The notes under the pieces are model-generated. The model saw only the letters and a list, made by a program, of their open reading frames with translations, made no database searches and was not told the DNA's origin. From the IMG/VR virus record IMGVR_UViG_3300017598_000369, positions 1-45,373 of that record: a stretch of DNA of 45,373 nucleotides; one strand, written 5' to 3'. Source of the DNA: a virus. Below are positions 21,747 to 28,697 of this stretch, piece by piece. The position numbers and the translations under genes were made by a program. Each line of letters starts with the position of its first letter. Position 1 is the first letter of the stretch.

Positions 21747-21774
21747 ATTATACCATAAAATTATTATTTGTCAA
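21747..21774 (-). promoter_or_regulatory. Consensus promoter for the replication operon
   Basis: Minus strand TTGACA (21774-21769), 16-bp spacer, TATAAT (21752-21747). Predicted start near 21740, giving a leader of about 60 bases before the initiator ATG. Its -35 overlaps the 3' end of the upstream gene. Confidence 0.88.
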
Positions 21775-21958
21775 ACATTTTCTTAGTCATTTCTTTTTCG
21801 TCTGCTAGTTGCTCTAGTTTTAATTTTATATTTTCTATAAGAGCAATTTGACCACTGCTTAAAAATTCATAACAACAGTTGTCCAATATATCGTATAGAC
21901 TGCCTGTTTCTCTCTCACTTAATGCAATTATTGTTTGTATTTTTTCCACTATTTTCAT
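21764..21958 (-). CDS. Hypothetical helical protein
   Basis: 64 residues from ATG 21958 (MKIVEKIQTIIALSERETGS), with GGAGG five bases upstream. Mostly helical and acidic. It follows the 93-residue gene with a one-base gap. Function unknown. Confidence 0.72.
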   Translation of the reverse strand: MKIVEKIQTIIALSERETGSLYDILDNCCYEFLSSGQIALIENIKLKLEQLADEKEMTKKMFDK

Positions 21959-21959
21959 C

Positions 21960-22241
21960 TCATCCTCCAAACACTTTTTTAATCATCTCACCATGTTTCT
22001 TCTCCAGAAACTCTTTGGCCTCTTCAGGTGTCATTATCTCGCACCTAGAAAGTGGCTTTACGGTTGCCTCTGTGATGCTATTCAGAAAAATATGAACCTC
22101 CTGCTCCTCATCCTTGTTTTTGATCACAATGTGACCCGTTATAAATCTAGGCAGTATATTACTACCATTTTCAACCTCTCTGGTTAGAAATATTTTGTCA
22201 TCAATTTCTAAACCTTTTTCAATTTCGTAACTTTTTTTCAT
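21960..22241 (-). CDS. Hypothetical protein
   Basis: 93 residues (MKKSYEIEKGLEIDDKIFLT). Beta-rich first half, helical second half (TPEEAKEFLEKKHGEMIKKV). TAGGAG precedes the ATG, which overlaps the stop of the 27-residue peptide gene. No family recognised. Confidence 0.74.
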   Translation of the reverse strand: MKKSYEIEKGLEIDDKIFLTREVENGSNILPRFITGHIVIKNKDEEQEVHIFLNSITEATVKPLSRCEIMTPEEAKEFLEKKHGEMIKKVFGG

Positions 22242-22321
22242 GTCAAAACTCCTAAAATTAAAAATACTAAAACTCCAATTATTATAGCTGTACCTATAAC
22301 TATTTCAAAAAAAACTCTCAT
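22238..22321 (-). CDS. 27-residue membrane peptide
   Basis: From ATG 22321, preceded by AGGAGGG. One continuous hydrophobic helix (FEIVIGTAIIIGVLVFLILG). Its TGA overlaps the next ATG (ATGA). Too short for search, but ribosome site and coupling support it. Confidence 0.62.
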   Translation of the reverse strand: MRVFFEIVIGTAIIIGVLVFLILGVLT

Positions 22322-22330
22322 TATTCCCTC

Positions 22331-22471
22331 CTATATTATTAATTTGCAGTTTTCAACGGGGTAACTTCTGCCGAAACTGTTTAAATCATGCACCCTATTT
22401 CCATCATGGGATATTTCACCTTTAAAAGTGTGTCCCTCAAATATCCCTTTTATTACTTTAAATTCATACAT
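22331..22471 (-). CDS. Small beta-rich protein, first leftward gene
   Basis: 46 residues from ATG 22471 with GAGGGG upstream (MYEFKVIKGIFEGHTFKGEI). Short strands and conserved-looking GHTFKGE turn. It is the first gene of the leftward unit from the divergent promoter region, so an early regulatory or host-directed role is possible. Confidence 0.7.
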   Translation of the reverse strand: MYEFKVIKGIFEGHTFKGEISHDGNRVHDLNSFGRSYPVENCKLII

Positions 22472-22512
22472 ATTAAAACCCCTCGAATAAAAATAAACAA
22501 CCTACTCTTATA

Positions 22513-22540
22513 ATTGTACTTCTATTTTCACTTCTGTCAA
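22513..22540 (-). promoter_or_regulatory. Leftward early promoter, AAGTACAATTATA class
   Basis: Minus strand TTGACA (22540-22535), 16-bp spacer ending AAG, TACAAT (22518-22513) followed by TATAAGAGTAGG. Predicted start near 22506. It faces away from the plus promoter at 22566; the -35 boxes are 25 bp apart. Confidence 0.83.
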
Positions 22541-22565
22541 ATGTTTTTTTTATTTTTATTTCCAC

Positions 22566-22593
22566 TTGACAATTTTAAATTTATAAGTACAAT
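22566..22593 (+). promoter_or_regulatory. Rightward early promoter, AAGTACAATTATA class
   Basis: TTGACA (22566-22571), 16-bp spacer ending AAG, TACAAT (22588-22593) followed by TATATTAT. Predicted start near 22600. Drives the DNA-metabolism operon beginning at 22624. Confidence 0.85.
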
Positions 22594-22623
22594 TATATTA
22601 TCATTATTAATGGAGGGAGTGAT

Positions 22624-23277
22624 ATGATTAATTTATATAACTGTGATTGTATGGAGTTTATGAAGGATGTGCCGGATGATTATTATGAGTTGGCTATAGT
22701 TGACCCGCCTTATGGGATAGGTGCAGATATAAACCAGAAAAAAAGGTCATCAAAAAAATGGAGTGGAAAAAGTGGGGGGCAGTGGAAAGCGTATAAAGAA
22801 ACAAATTGGGATAATAATACACCAGACATGGGATATTTTACAGAACTAAAGAGAGTATCAAAAAATCAAATCATATGGGGCGGTAATTATTTTAATATAA
22901 ACGAAAATGGTGTTATTATTTGGGATAAAGGCAAGAATGGAACGTTGCCACATGGTGAATTAGCCAAAACAAATATTAAAACTTTCAAAATCTTTTACAT
23001 TTCCAGAGCAGACGCTTATATCAATAATTGTGACAATAAAATTCACCCAACGCAAAAACCAGTTGAATTATACAAATGGCTACTAAAAAACTACGCCAAG
23101 GAAGGTGACAAAATCATTGACACGCACGGTGGTTCTATGTCCATCGCTATCGCCTGCCACGATATGAAATTCGACCTTGACTTATGCGAACTCGACAAAG
23201 ATTATTTTGAAGCAGGTAAGAAACGACTTGAGAAGCACCAGACGCAATTGAATTTATTTGATCTTATAGGAGAGTGA
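22624..23277 (+). CDS. DNA methyltransferase (N6-adenine or N4-cytosine, class beta order)
   Basis: 217 residues. Catalytic motif IV DPPYGIG at 26-32 lies near the N-terminus and the SAM-binding region (HPTQKPVELYKWLL, then IIDTHGGSMSIAIA near 175) near the C-terminus, the class beta arrangement. NLYNCDCMEFMK at the start is typical. It should methylate an exocyclic amino group in a specific DNA site, probably protecting phage DNA from host restriction. AGGGAG precedes the ATG. No cognate endonuclease is nearby. Confidence 0.9.
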   Translation: MINLYNCDCMEFMKDVPDDYYELAIVDPPYGIGADINQKKRSSKKWSGKSGGQWKAYKETNWDNNTPDMGYFTELKRVSKNQIIWGGNYFNINENGVIIWDKGKNGTLPHGELAKTNIKTFKIFYISRADAYINNCDNKIHPTQKPVELYKWLLKNYAKEGDKIIDTHGGSMSIAIACHDMKFDLDLCELDKDYFEAGKKRLEKHQTQLNLFDLIGE

Positions 23278-23278
23278 T

Positions 23279-23416
23279 ATGGCACATCTATTATCACATT
23301 CACTTAGATTTAAAGAAGTTGAACGACTTTATATATTCATGTTAATGAATGAGCAAATTTTATTGCCCAGAATAAATAACATAACTATAACATTTAAATT
23401 AAGAGAGGAAAAATGA
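23279..23416 (+). CDS. Small basic protein between methyltransferase and primase-like gene
   Basis: 45 residues from ATG 23279 with GGAGAG upstream (MAHLLSHSLRFKEVERLYIF). Basic and helical. It overlaps the next gene by 4 bases (ATGA). Function unknown. Confidence 0.65.
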   Translation: MAHLLSHSLRFKEVERLYIFMLMNEQILLPRINNITITFKLREEK

Positions 23417-24303
23417 TAACAGTATCTTTTGGAGAGAGTATAAGAAAACCTGACCAGATATTTCAATATGGGTCACTGGAAGATCTTCTTAAATGGCAAG
23501 CACTAAGCGAAAAGCAGGAAAGTAAAATAGAGGATCTGCAAAATGAGACTGATCCAGACAAGCGAAAATTAATTAAAAACCAACTACCTTATATAGTAGG
23601 TTCTGTGTTCCAACCTGAAGTCAGAAAAGCCGGAAACCTAAAAAAGAGCAATTTGATGATTTTTGATGTGGATAAAATTGTTAATGTGGAAGAGCTGTTT
23701 GGTACACTCAAATCTGAGCCGTTTGTTTGTTTTATTTTCAGGTCACCGTCAGGTAACGGCATTAAATTCGGGGTAAAATTAAAAAACAATATAACTGATC
23801 CTGAGTTATTCAGCAATGTGTATAAATATGCAAGCAAAAAGTTATCCAATTTCTATAATATCGAATTAGATAAAACGAGCGATTGTAGCCGTGCGTGTTA
23901 TCTGGGACATGATCCAGATTATTTCTACAATCCCAATAGCGTTGGATTTCCCCTTAGATACGATGTTGAGAAACCGATTGAGCAATTTCTAGCAGAGTTT
24001 GAAAATGATCCAGATATTGAAATACAGATAATTAAAGAAATATGCCAAACCATGTCAGTTGGTAATTACAACGACTGGGTGACGTGTGCGGCTGCCCTAG
24101 CCACTTTAGGTGGTATAGGTGAAAATATGTTTATTACGCTAAGTACTGGGAAGGGCTATAAGGATTCTGTTTCCGCTCTGAGAAGGAAATTTAAAAGTTT
24201 TAGCGCAAGTGGTGGTGTGCAAATAGGCTCATTTTTCCACATAGCGCAACAAAATGAAGTGGATATAAAGGAGATTAGAAGGAGATATTATGGAAAGCGT
24301 TAA
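23413..24303 (+). CDS. VirE-N / PriCT-2 primase-like protein
   Basis: 296 residues. N-terminal part (about 60-165) matches the VirE N-terminal/BT4734 pattern: NLMIFDVDKI, FIFRSPSGNGIKFGVKL, then CSRACYLGHDPD. The C-terminal part (about 205-285) matches PriCT-2: YNDWVTCAAALATLGG and KSFSASGGVQIGSFFHIAQQ. These are found with archaeo-eukaryotic-type primases in mobile elements. It may prime or assist replication; a primase active site is not certain. It overlaps the C5 methyltransferase by 14 bases. Confidence 0.82.
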   Translation: MITVSFGESIRKPDQIFQYGSLEDLLKWQALSEKQESKIEDLQNETDPDKRKLIKNQLPYIVGSVFQPEVRKAGNLKKSNLMIFDVDKIVNVEELFGTLKSEPFVCFIFRSPSGNGIKFGVKLKNNITDPELFSNVYKYASKKLSNFYNIELDKTSDCSRACYLGHDPDYFYNPNSVGFPLRYDVEKPIEQFLAEFENDPDIEIQIIKEICQTMSVGNYNDWVTCAAALATLGGIGENMFITLSTGKGYKDSVSALRRKFKSFSASGGVQIGSFFHIAQQNEVDIKEIRRRYYGKR

Positions 24304-25102
24304 TGTACTAAGTTTATTTGATGGTATGAGTTGTGGTAAAATAGCTTTGGATCGTGCAAATATTTCGGTGGGAGAATATTTTGCAAGCGAAATTGATAAA
24401 TATGCAATAAAAGTTTCAAATGCTAATTACCCAGATATTACTCATGTCGGTGATGTTGTGAAGTTGTCAGAAATGCTTGCTGTATTTCCAGAAACATTGG
24501 GTAAAATTGATTTATTAATCGGGGGTAGTCCATGCCAAGGATTTTCTTTTGCAGGTAAACAACTTAACTTTGATGATCCAAGGAGTAAACTTTTCTTTGA
24601 GTTTGTGAAGATTAAAAATTTACTTAAGCCTAAATATTTTTTACTAGAAAATGTTAAAATGAAAAAAGAAAGTCAAGACGTTATATCAGAAATAATGGGT
24701 GTTGAGCCTATAGAGATTAATAGTTCTTTAGTTTCTGCACAAAATAGAAAACGCCTATATTGGACTAATATCCCAGGGGTCGTACAGCCAGAGGATAAGG
24801 GTATCTTAATAAAGGATATGTTAGAATATGGTGTTGTTGACAGAGATAAATCATTTTGTCTGGATGCTAATTATTTTAAGGGCGGCAATTTAAAGCAATA
24901 TTTTGAGAAACACAGGAGACAATTAGTTTTTAATGAGGATGGAGATTATAGGAAACTCACGCCCTTGGAATGTGAACGGCTTCAAACAGTACCGGACAAC
25001 TACACAGCCCACGTCAGTAATACACAACGATACAAAATGTTAGGAAATGGATGGACAGTTGATGTAATAGCACATATATTTAAAAACATGGAGATATTAT
25101 GA
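24290..25102 (+). CDS. DNA (cytosine-5) methyltransferase
   Basis: 270 residues with all main motifs: I (LSLFDGMSCGKIAL), IV (GGSPCQGFSFAG, catalytic Cys82), VI (LLENVK, 119-123), VIII (QNRKRLYW, 151-158), IX (RKLTPLECERLQTVP) and X (LGNGWTVDVIAHIF). It is the short, DNMT3-like phage subtype with a small target-recognition segment. It should methylate cytosine C5 at a specific site as restriction protection. GAAGGAG precedes the ATG. Overlaps RusA by 4 bases. Confidence 0.95.
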   Translation: MESVNVLSLFDGMSCGKIALDRANISVGEYFASEIDKYAIKVSNANYPDITHVGDVVKLSEMLAVFPETLGKIDLLIGGSPCQGFSFAGKQLNFDDPRSKLFFEFVKIKNLLKPKYFLLENVKMKKESQDVISEIMGVEPIEINSSLVSAQNRKRLYWTNIPGVVQPEDKGILIKDMLEYGVVDRDKSFCLDANYFKGGNLKQYFEKHRRQLVFNEDGDYRKLTPLECERLQTVPDNYTAHVSNTQRYKMLGNGWTVDVIAHIFKNMEIL

Positions 25103-25491
25103 AAAGCGTTAAATTGATTTTACCCACAGCGATTACTATGGGTGTTAGAAGAGTGAGAAAATATCATTTAAATTTTAACAACTATCATATCTGGCATTTT
25201 CAAGTCAGAAACAAACTTAAAAAGATGTTTGAGGCTCATATGCTCCCCCAGGTGAACAATTTACCAAACATTAACAGTATAGTCAGAATTGAATATAAAA
25301 TCTATCACAGAACAAATAGAAAATTTGATGTAAATAACAAATTAGTAGTTCTTGATAAATTCCTACAAGACGTTTTAGTAAATAACAATGTCATAGAAGA
25401 TGATAATTATAACTTTATTCAGCACACAGAGTTCCTTTATGGTGGTAAAAAAGAGGAAGATTACGCCACTGCAGAAATTTTTTACACATAA
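25099..25491 (+). CDS. RusA-like Holliday-junction resolvase
   Basis: 130 residues. The RusA core is visible: RKFDVNNKLVVLDKFLQDVL (Asp77, Asp86, Asp91) followed by NNVIEDDNYNF (Asp101/102), which bind the metal. It cuts four-way junctions formed in recombination-linked replication and helps resolve packaging substrates. Coupled to the methyltransferase gene by a 4-base overlap. Confidence 0.9.
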   Translation: MKSVKLILPTAITMGVRRVRKYHLNFNNYHIWHFQVRNKLKKMFEAHMLPQVNNLPNINSIVRIEYKIYHRTNRKFDVNNKLVVLDKFLQDVLVNNNVIEDDNYNFIQHTEFLYGGKKEEDYATAEIFYT

Positions 25492-25547
25492 ATCTATTAA
25501 TAAAATCAGCCACTTGAAACTTTTTTATATTTTTTTTAATAAATAGC

Positions 25548-25575
25548 TTTACAAGTGCCAATTTCTAAGTACAAT
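25548..25575 (+). promoter_or_regulatory. Promoter, AAGTACAAT class
   Basis: TTTACA (25548-25553), 16-bp spacer ending AAG, TACAAT (25570-25575) followed by ATGATTATG. Predicted start near 25582. Lies in the only sizeable gap (25492-25614) of this operon and feeds the recombination genes. Confidence 0.7.
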
Positions 25576-25614
25576 ATGATTATGTGGTTGTGATAATTTA
25601 CACTGGAGGGAATC

Positions 25615-25857
25615 ATGATTAAGATCACTAAGCAACAATACAGAACATTCTTTAAACTTTGCAAAGAGATAGAGGATGTTGTTGAGGGCACTATTGATTT
25701 AGTACCACACAGAGACGGCAAGTGGGTCGTATTGGCCCAAGTAGAAAGAGAAGATAAAAGTAGATGCCTTAAAAGGTTTTCTGTAAGCATTAATTTTGCT
25801 TCAGGGGCTCTTAGGCAAATTAGTGAGTATTGTGGGGAGGTTAGCGATGAGTGTTAG
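25615..25857 (+). CDS. Hypothetical protein
   Basis: 80 residues (MIKITKQQYRTFFKLCKEIE), with CTGGAGGG upstream. Alpha then beta (GKWVVLAQVEREDKSRCLKR). Cys near 16, 60, 73 and 80. No family recognised; neighbours suggest an early function. Confidence 0.75.
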   Translation: MIKITKQQYRTFFKLCKEIEDVVEGTIDLVPHRDGKWVVLAQVEREDKSRCLKRFSVSINFASGALRQISEYCGEVSDEC

Positions 25858-25915
25858 TAATATAATAAAGGGTGTAATGATAGGAAGTTTTATTTTAGCA
25901 ATGATAATAATTTAA
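25847..25915 (+). CDS. 22-residue membrane peptide
   Basis: From ATG 25847 with GGGGAGG upstream; overlaps the preceding gene by 11 bases. One hydrophobic helix (NIIKGVMIGSFILAMIII). Very short; support is the ribosome site and tight spacing to neighbours. Confidence 0.5.
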   Translation: MSVSNIIKGVMIGSFILAMIII

Positions 25916-25925
25916 GGAGAGTATT

Positions 25926-26069
25926 ATGAATAGTGCATACGTAAAAATATGTGATGAGATAAATAAACTCATCGAAGAAAGAAATAAGTTTTTCATACTG
26001 TTTGATATAGGTAGCATGGTACTAATGATGATAATCGGGTTTATTATCGGCGTAGTGGTGATGTTATGA
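25926..26069 (+). CDS. 47-residue membrane protein
   Basis: From ATG 25926 with AAGGAGAG upstream. Charged N-terminal helix (KICDEINKLIEERNKF) then a C-terminal transmembrane segment (MVLMMIIGFIIGVVVML). Overlaps the next gene by 4 bases. Its AAGGAGAG ribosome site is an exact complement of CTCTCCTT in the candidate small RNA. Confidence 0.68.
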   Translation: MNSAYVKICDEINKLIEERNKFFILFDIGSMVLMMIIGFIIGVVVML

Positions 26070-26215
26070 TAGCATTCGAATGTAAGAGCTGTGGGGGTAG
26101 GTGTATTATTTTTACTAAAGATACAGATGAGTTTCCTGCTGTAATGGATGACGGTGTGTGCCCGATGACAGGGGATAAGGTTGAATGGAAGAGAATTGGA
26201 GGTAATAATGAGTGA
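26066..26215 (+). CDS. Small zinc-ribbon protein
   Basis: 49 residues from ATG 26066. CKSC (Cys 6/9), Cys 13 and Cys 32 could bind zinc; the end (DKVEWKRIGG) is basic-aromatic. Coupled to both neighbours by overlaps. Function unknown. Confidence 0.7.
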   Translation: MIAFECKSCGGRCIIFTKDTDEFPAVMDDGVCPMTGDKVEWKRIGGNNE

Positions 26216-26930
26216 AAATTTAGCAAAACTAGCAAGGAAGATAACGGTTATATCTACCGAGCTTGGAAAAATTGAACAGGATGGATATAATGACCACTCA
26301 CGCTATAAATTTATAAGTCATGAACAAATAACAGTCAATTTAAGGAATCTATTATTGAAACATGAGTTAGCTATATTACCACAAGTGGAAAACTTCGAGG
26401 AGACAGTATCCATTAATCAGAGAGGCAAACAAACAATTAGAACTGCTGTAACACTTAAGTTCACTATTGTAGACACAGAAACAGGTCATTGTGTTGAGCA
26501 ATTTTTTACCGGTGCTGATCAAGATACAGGTGGAAAAAGTATGAGTCAAGCCATTACAGAGGCGGTCAAAAGATTTGAGTTAAAAACATTTCATATATCC
26601 AGTAAAGATGATATTGATCCTGATAGTAAAACTGAAGAAGTAACACCTGAACCACCGAAGAAGAAAAAGCCTCAAAGTAAAAAAGATAAAGAAAAGGCTG
26701 AAAAAATAATGGCTGATTCCAAGGAAATCGCACAGATTAGAAAAGAGGTTACTAAACTAACTAAGGACGCTACAGAAGATCAAATTAATAAAATGAAGGA
26801 AATCGCTAATGGGGTAGATAGAGACCATTTGAGCGTAGAACAGTGGAGGAAAATTAGACAGGTTTTCACACTGGCTGAGGAAATGGACCATATTACTGAT
26901 GTCAGTGAAATGGTTGATGGAGGGAAATAA
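26208..26930 (+). CDS. ERF-family single-strand annealing protein
   Basis: 240 residues from ATG 26208 with TTGGAGG upstream. ERF domain (about 5-145): GYNDHSRYKFISHEQITVNL, then the family hallmark TGADQDTGGKSMSQAITEAV followed by KRFELKTFHIS. It anneals complementary single strands in phage recombination. The C-terminal part is Lys-rich (PPKKKKPQSKKDKEK), a likely flexible DNA-contacting linker, with a helical tail. Partners Gp157 and SSB-like follow. Confidence 0.92.
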   Translation: MSENLAKLARKITVISTELGKIEQDGYNDHSRYKFISHEQITVNLRNLLLKHELAILPQVENFEETVSINQRGKQTIRTAVTLKFTIVDTETGHCVEQFFTGADQDTGGKSMSQAITEAVKRFELKTFHISSKDDIDPDSKTEEVTPEPPKKKKPQSKKDKEKAEKIMADSKEIAQIRKEVTKLTKDATEDQINKMKEIANGVDRDHLSVEQWRKIRQVFTLAEEMDHITDVSEMVDGGK

Positions 26931-27439
26931 TGAGTAATTTATATGAAATTTCCACACATGTTAGAGAATTAGAGAAGCTTGCAGGACGTGAATTAACAAC
27001 CGAACAGCAAGAGCAATTTGATATGATTAAGACTACTCTTCTAGGGCAGTTAAGTGAGAAAGCAAGTAGTATAGTACATGTGATAAATAAGAATGATAAT
27101 GATGTAAATGGGATAAAGGAGGAGATTAAACGTTTAAAGGATTTACAGAATTCTTTAGAGAAGAAAAGCCAAAGTTTGAAGGATTTTTTGGTGTTCGGTC
27201 TGGAAAATTCAGGTCTTAACGAGATTGACACCCCAACAATGAAGATTAAACTTGGTAAGTTACCAGATTTACTAACTATAACTGATATCGATGATGTCAA
27301 GGAGGAATTTATGAGAGAACCGCCGAAAAGGGAACTAAAACCAAATAAAAAGGCGCTCCTTGATGAGTATAAAAAAACTGGCGTTGTTCCTGCGGGGTGC
27401 AAAATTGAGACCGACAGGAAAAAGATTAACGTTAAGTGA
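26930..27439 (+). CDS. Gp157-family protein
   Basis: 169 residues. Matches the siphovirus Gp157 family: MSNLYEISTHVRELEKLA start, long coiled coil (to about 95) and a C-terminal KLGKLPDLLTITDIDDVKEE with PPKRELKPNKKALLDEYKKT and GVVPAGCKI. This family is linked to phage resistance/recombination loci but its mechanism is unsettled. It begins at the ERF stop (TAATG). Confidence 0.88.
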   Translation: MSNLYEISTHVRELEKLAGRELTTEQQEQFDMIKTTLLGQLSEKASSIVHVINKNDNDVNGIKEEIKRLKDLQNSLEKKSQSLKDFLVFGLENSGLNEIDTPTMKIKLGKLPDLLTITDIDDVKEEFMREPPKRELKPNKKALLDEYKKTGVVPAGCKIETDRKKINVK

Positions 27440-27449
27440 GGAAATTATC

Positions 27450-27611
27450 ATGGGTGTATTTGTAGAAATTTTACAGAATCAAAACAGTATCTTTGCAGCA
27501 ATGCTAGGATTATTATTTATTAATACGGCTCTTAATATCGTAAAAATGGGTGCAAAGTCAGTTCTGTTTTTGATCGATAAAAGAGTTAAAAAGGACAAAA
27601 AGGAGAAATGA
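27450..27611 (+). CDS. Small membrane protein
   Basis: 53 residues from ATG 27450 (MGVFVEILQNQNSIFAAMLG), with GTGAGG upstream. One transmembrane segment (about 14-32) and a strongly basic C-terminus (DKRVKKDKKEK), so N-out/C-in topology is likely. Overlaps the next gene by 4 bases. Function unknown. Confidence 0.7.
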   Translation: MGVFVEILQNQNSIFAAMLGLLFINTALNIVKMGAKSVLFLIDKRVKKDKKEK

Positions 27612-27955
27612 TGCAAGAAAAAAGCAGGATTAAAGGAAAATTACATTCACTACCTAAACCAGTACTAAAAAAAGATGGTACACCAATTGGAACTAAACAC
27701 GAATTTAGGATTATTAAAGATGAGAATTCACAATATCCAAAAATTATTGCATTCCAGTTGATCGGGAAAGGTATTGAATTTTTTCCGAAAATTGAAGTTG
27801 GAACACCTGTTGAGATTGAATATGATCTATCTGGTCGAGAATGGGAAGAAAGATGTTTTATTGAAGCTCTTGCTTGGAGAGTATCTGTTGATGAACTCCA
27901 ACAAACTGTAGAGAAGGATAAGGATGAAGATGAAGATGAAGAATTACCTTTCTGA
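27608..27955 (+). CDS. SSB-like DUF3127 protein with acidic tail
   Basis: 115 residues. OB-fold-like body (IKGKLHSLPKPV, HEFRIIKDENSQYPKIIAFQ) matching DUF3127. The C-terminus DEDEDEELPF mimics the acidic tip of bacterial SSB (ending DDxPF), used to recruit repair and replication proteins. Likely binds single-stranded DNA alongside ERF. Its last 12 bases overlap the convergent phospholipase-like gene. Confidence 0.85.
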   Translation: MMQEKSRIKGKLHSLPKPVLKKDGTPIGTKHEFRIIKDENSQYPKIIAFQLIGKGIEFFPKIEVGTPVEIEYDLSGREWEERCFIEALAWRVSVDELQQTVEKDKDEDEDEELPF

Positions 27956-28363
27956 TATTTCTTTTTCGATTGCTGCGGGTATCTCATACCTGTATAGCGG
28001 TCGTTCTCTTTTTTCAAAAGCTTTCTTACCGAACCAACTAACAGCCTTTACATAAGTCCAGGCCGCACCACAATAAAACCACCTAAGCCATTTAGTTTGT
28101 TTATATATGGATTCCTTCATCAATTGGTAAAATAGCTTGTCTGAATACTTCTTGTGTGGTTTATATTTGCCACCACAAAAATATGCAAAATCATGAATAC
28201 AACACGCTCTATTGAATACCAATTCTGGAATTATTTTTGCCAAAATTTTATTATCGGTCGGTCCGCATCCATTAACCACCTTTTCTCTTAATTCTTTAGG
28301 TGTATTCTCCAATTTATAAAACATATCTGTAACAAATTCGTCATATTCAGTTCTTTTTTTCAT
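27944..28363 (-). CDS. Phospholipase A2-like protein
   Basis: 139 residues. NGCGPTDNK at 31-39 and ACCIHDFAYFCGG at 53-65 reproduce the PLA2 catalytic motif CCxxHDxxY with His57-Asp58 and a calcium-loop-like GCGP. No signal peptide is visible. It is last in the late operon, directly after a spanin-like protein. It may hydrolyse host phospholipids during lysis or entry. The assignment is from motif only. Overlaps the convergent SSB-like gene by 12 bases. Confidence 0.78.
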   Translation of the reverse strand: MKKRTEYDEFVTDMFYKLENTPKELREKVVNGCGPTDNKILAKIIPELVFNRACCIHDFAYFCGGKYKPHKKYSDKLFYQLMKESIYKQTKWLRWFYCGAAWTYVKAVSWFGKKAFEKRERPLYRYEIPAAIEKEISER

Positions 28364-28364
28364 C

Positions 28365-28688
28365 TTACTTACCTGCTAATCGTTTTTTTTTAAAGTCGTA
28401 TTTACTGTAGATATGTTTCGATATCTCTTTTACATTATCCTCAATTCTAAACAAACTAGCTTTGGTTTCTTTTTGAAAATCTTGCTGTATCTCATCGATT
28501 TTTTTCAACTTTTCGCTAGTTTGTACCTTATACTCTTCAAGCTTTTCCTTTAGATGTTCCACTTCTTTCTGCTGTAAAATCCATGCTGTGGTGGCTGAAG
28601 CGGTTATGCCAACTATAAAGAATATTACACCAAGAAGTAATTTTGCACGATTGATAAATTTTACAAGATCCATTTCATTTTTTGACAT
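28365..28688 (-). CDS. Membrane-anchored coiled-coil protein (inner spanin-like)
   Basis: 107 residues from ATG 28688 with AGGAG upstream. One N-terminal transmembrane segment (about 15-38, LLLGVIFFIVGITASATTAW) then a long coiled coil (KEVEHLKEKLEEYKVQTSEK to about 90) and basic end. This is the layout of inner-membrane spanins. Located between tail fibre and phospholipase-like genes. A tail-membrane role is an alternative. Confidence 0.65.
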   Translation of the reverse strand: MSKNEMDLVKFINRAKLLLGVIFFIVGITASATTAWILQQKEVEHLKEKLEEYKVQTSEKLKKIDEIQQDFQKETKASLFRIEDNVKEISKHIYSKYDFKKKRLAGK

Positions 28689-28697
28689 AACCACTCC

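Noticed and set aside
26902-27402. 166-codon minus-strand frame opposite Gp157
   Set aside because: Shadow of the Gp157 gene; Ser/Leu-rich low-complexity translation and no ribosome site.
27586-28017. 143-codon minus-strand frame opposite the SSB-like gene
   Set aside because: Ser-run translation is the complement of the acidic Asp/Glu tail; overlaps two better genes.
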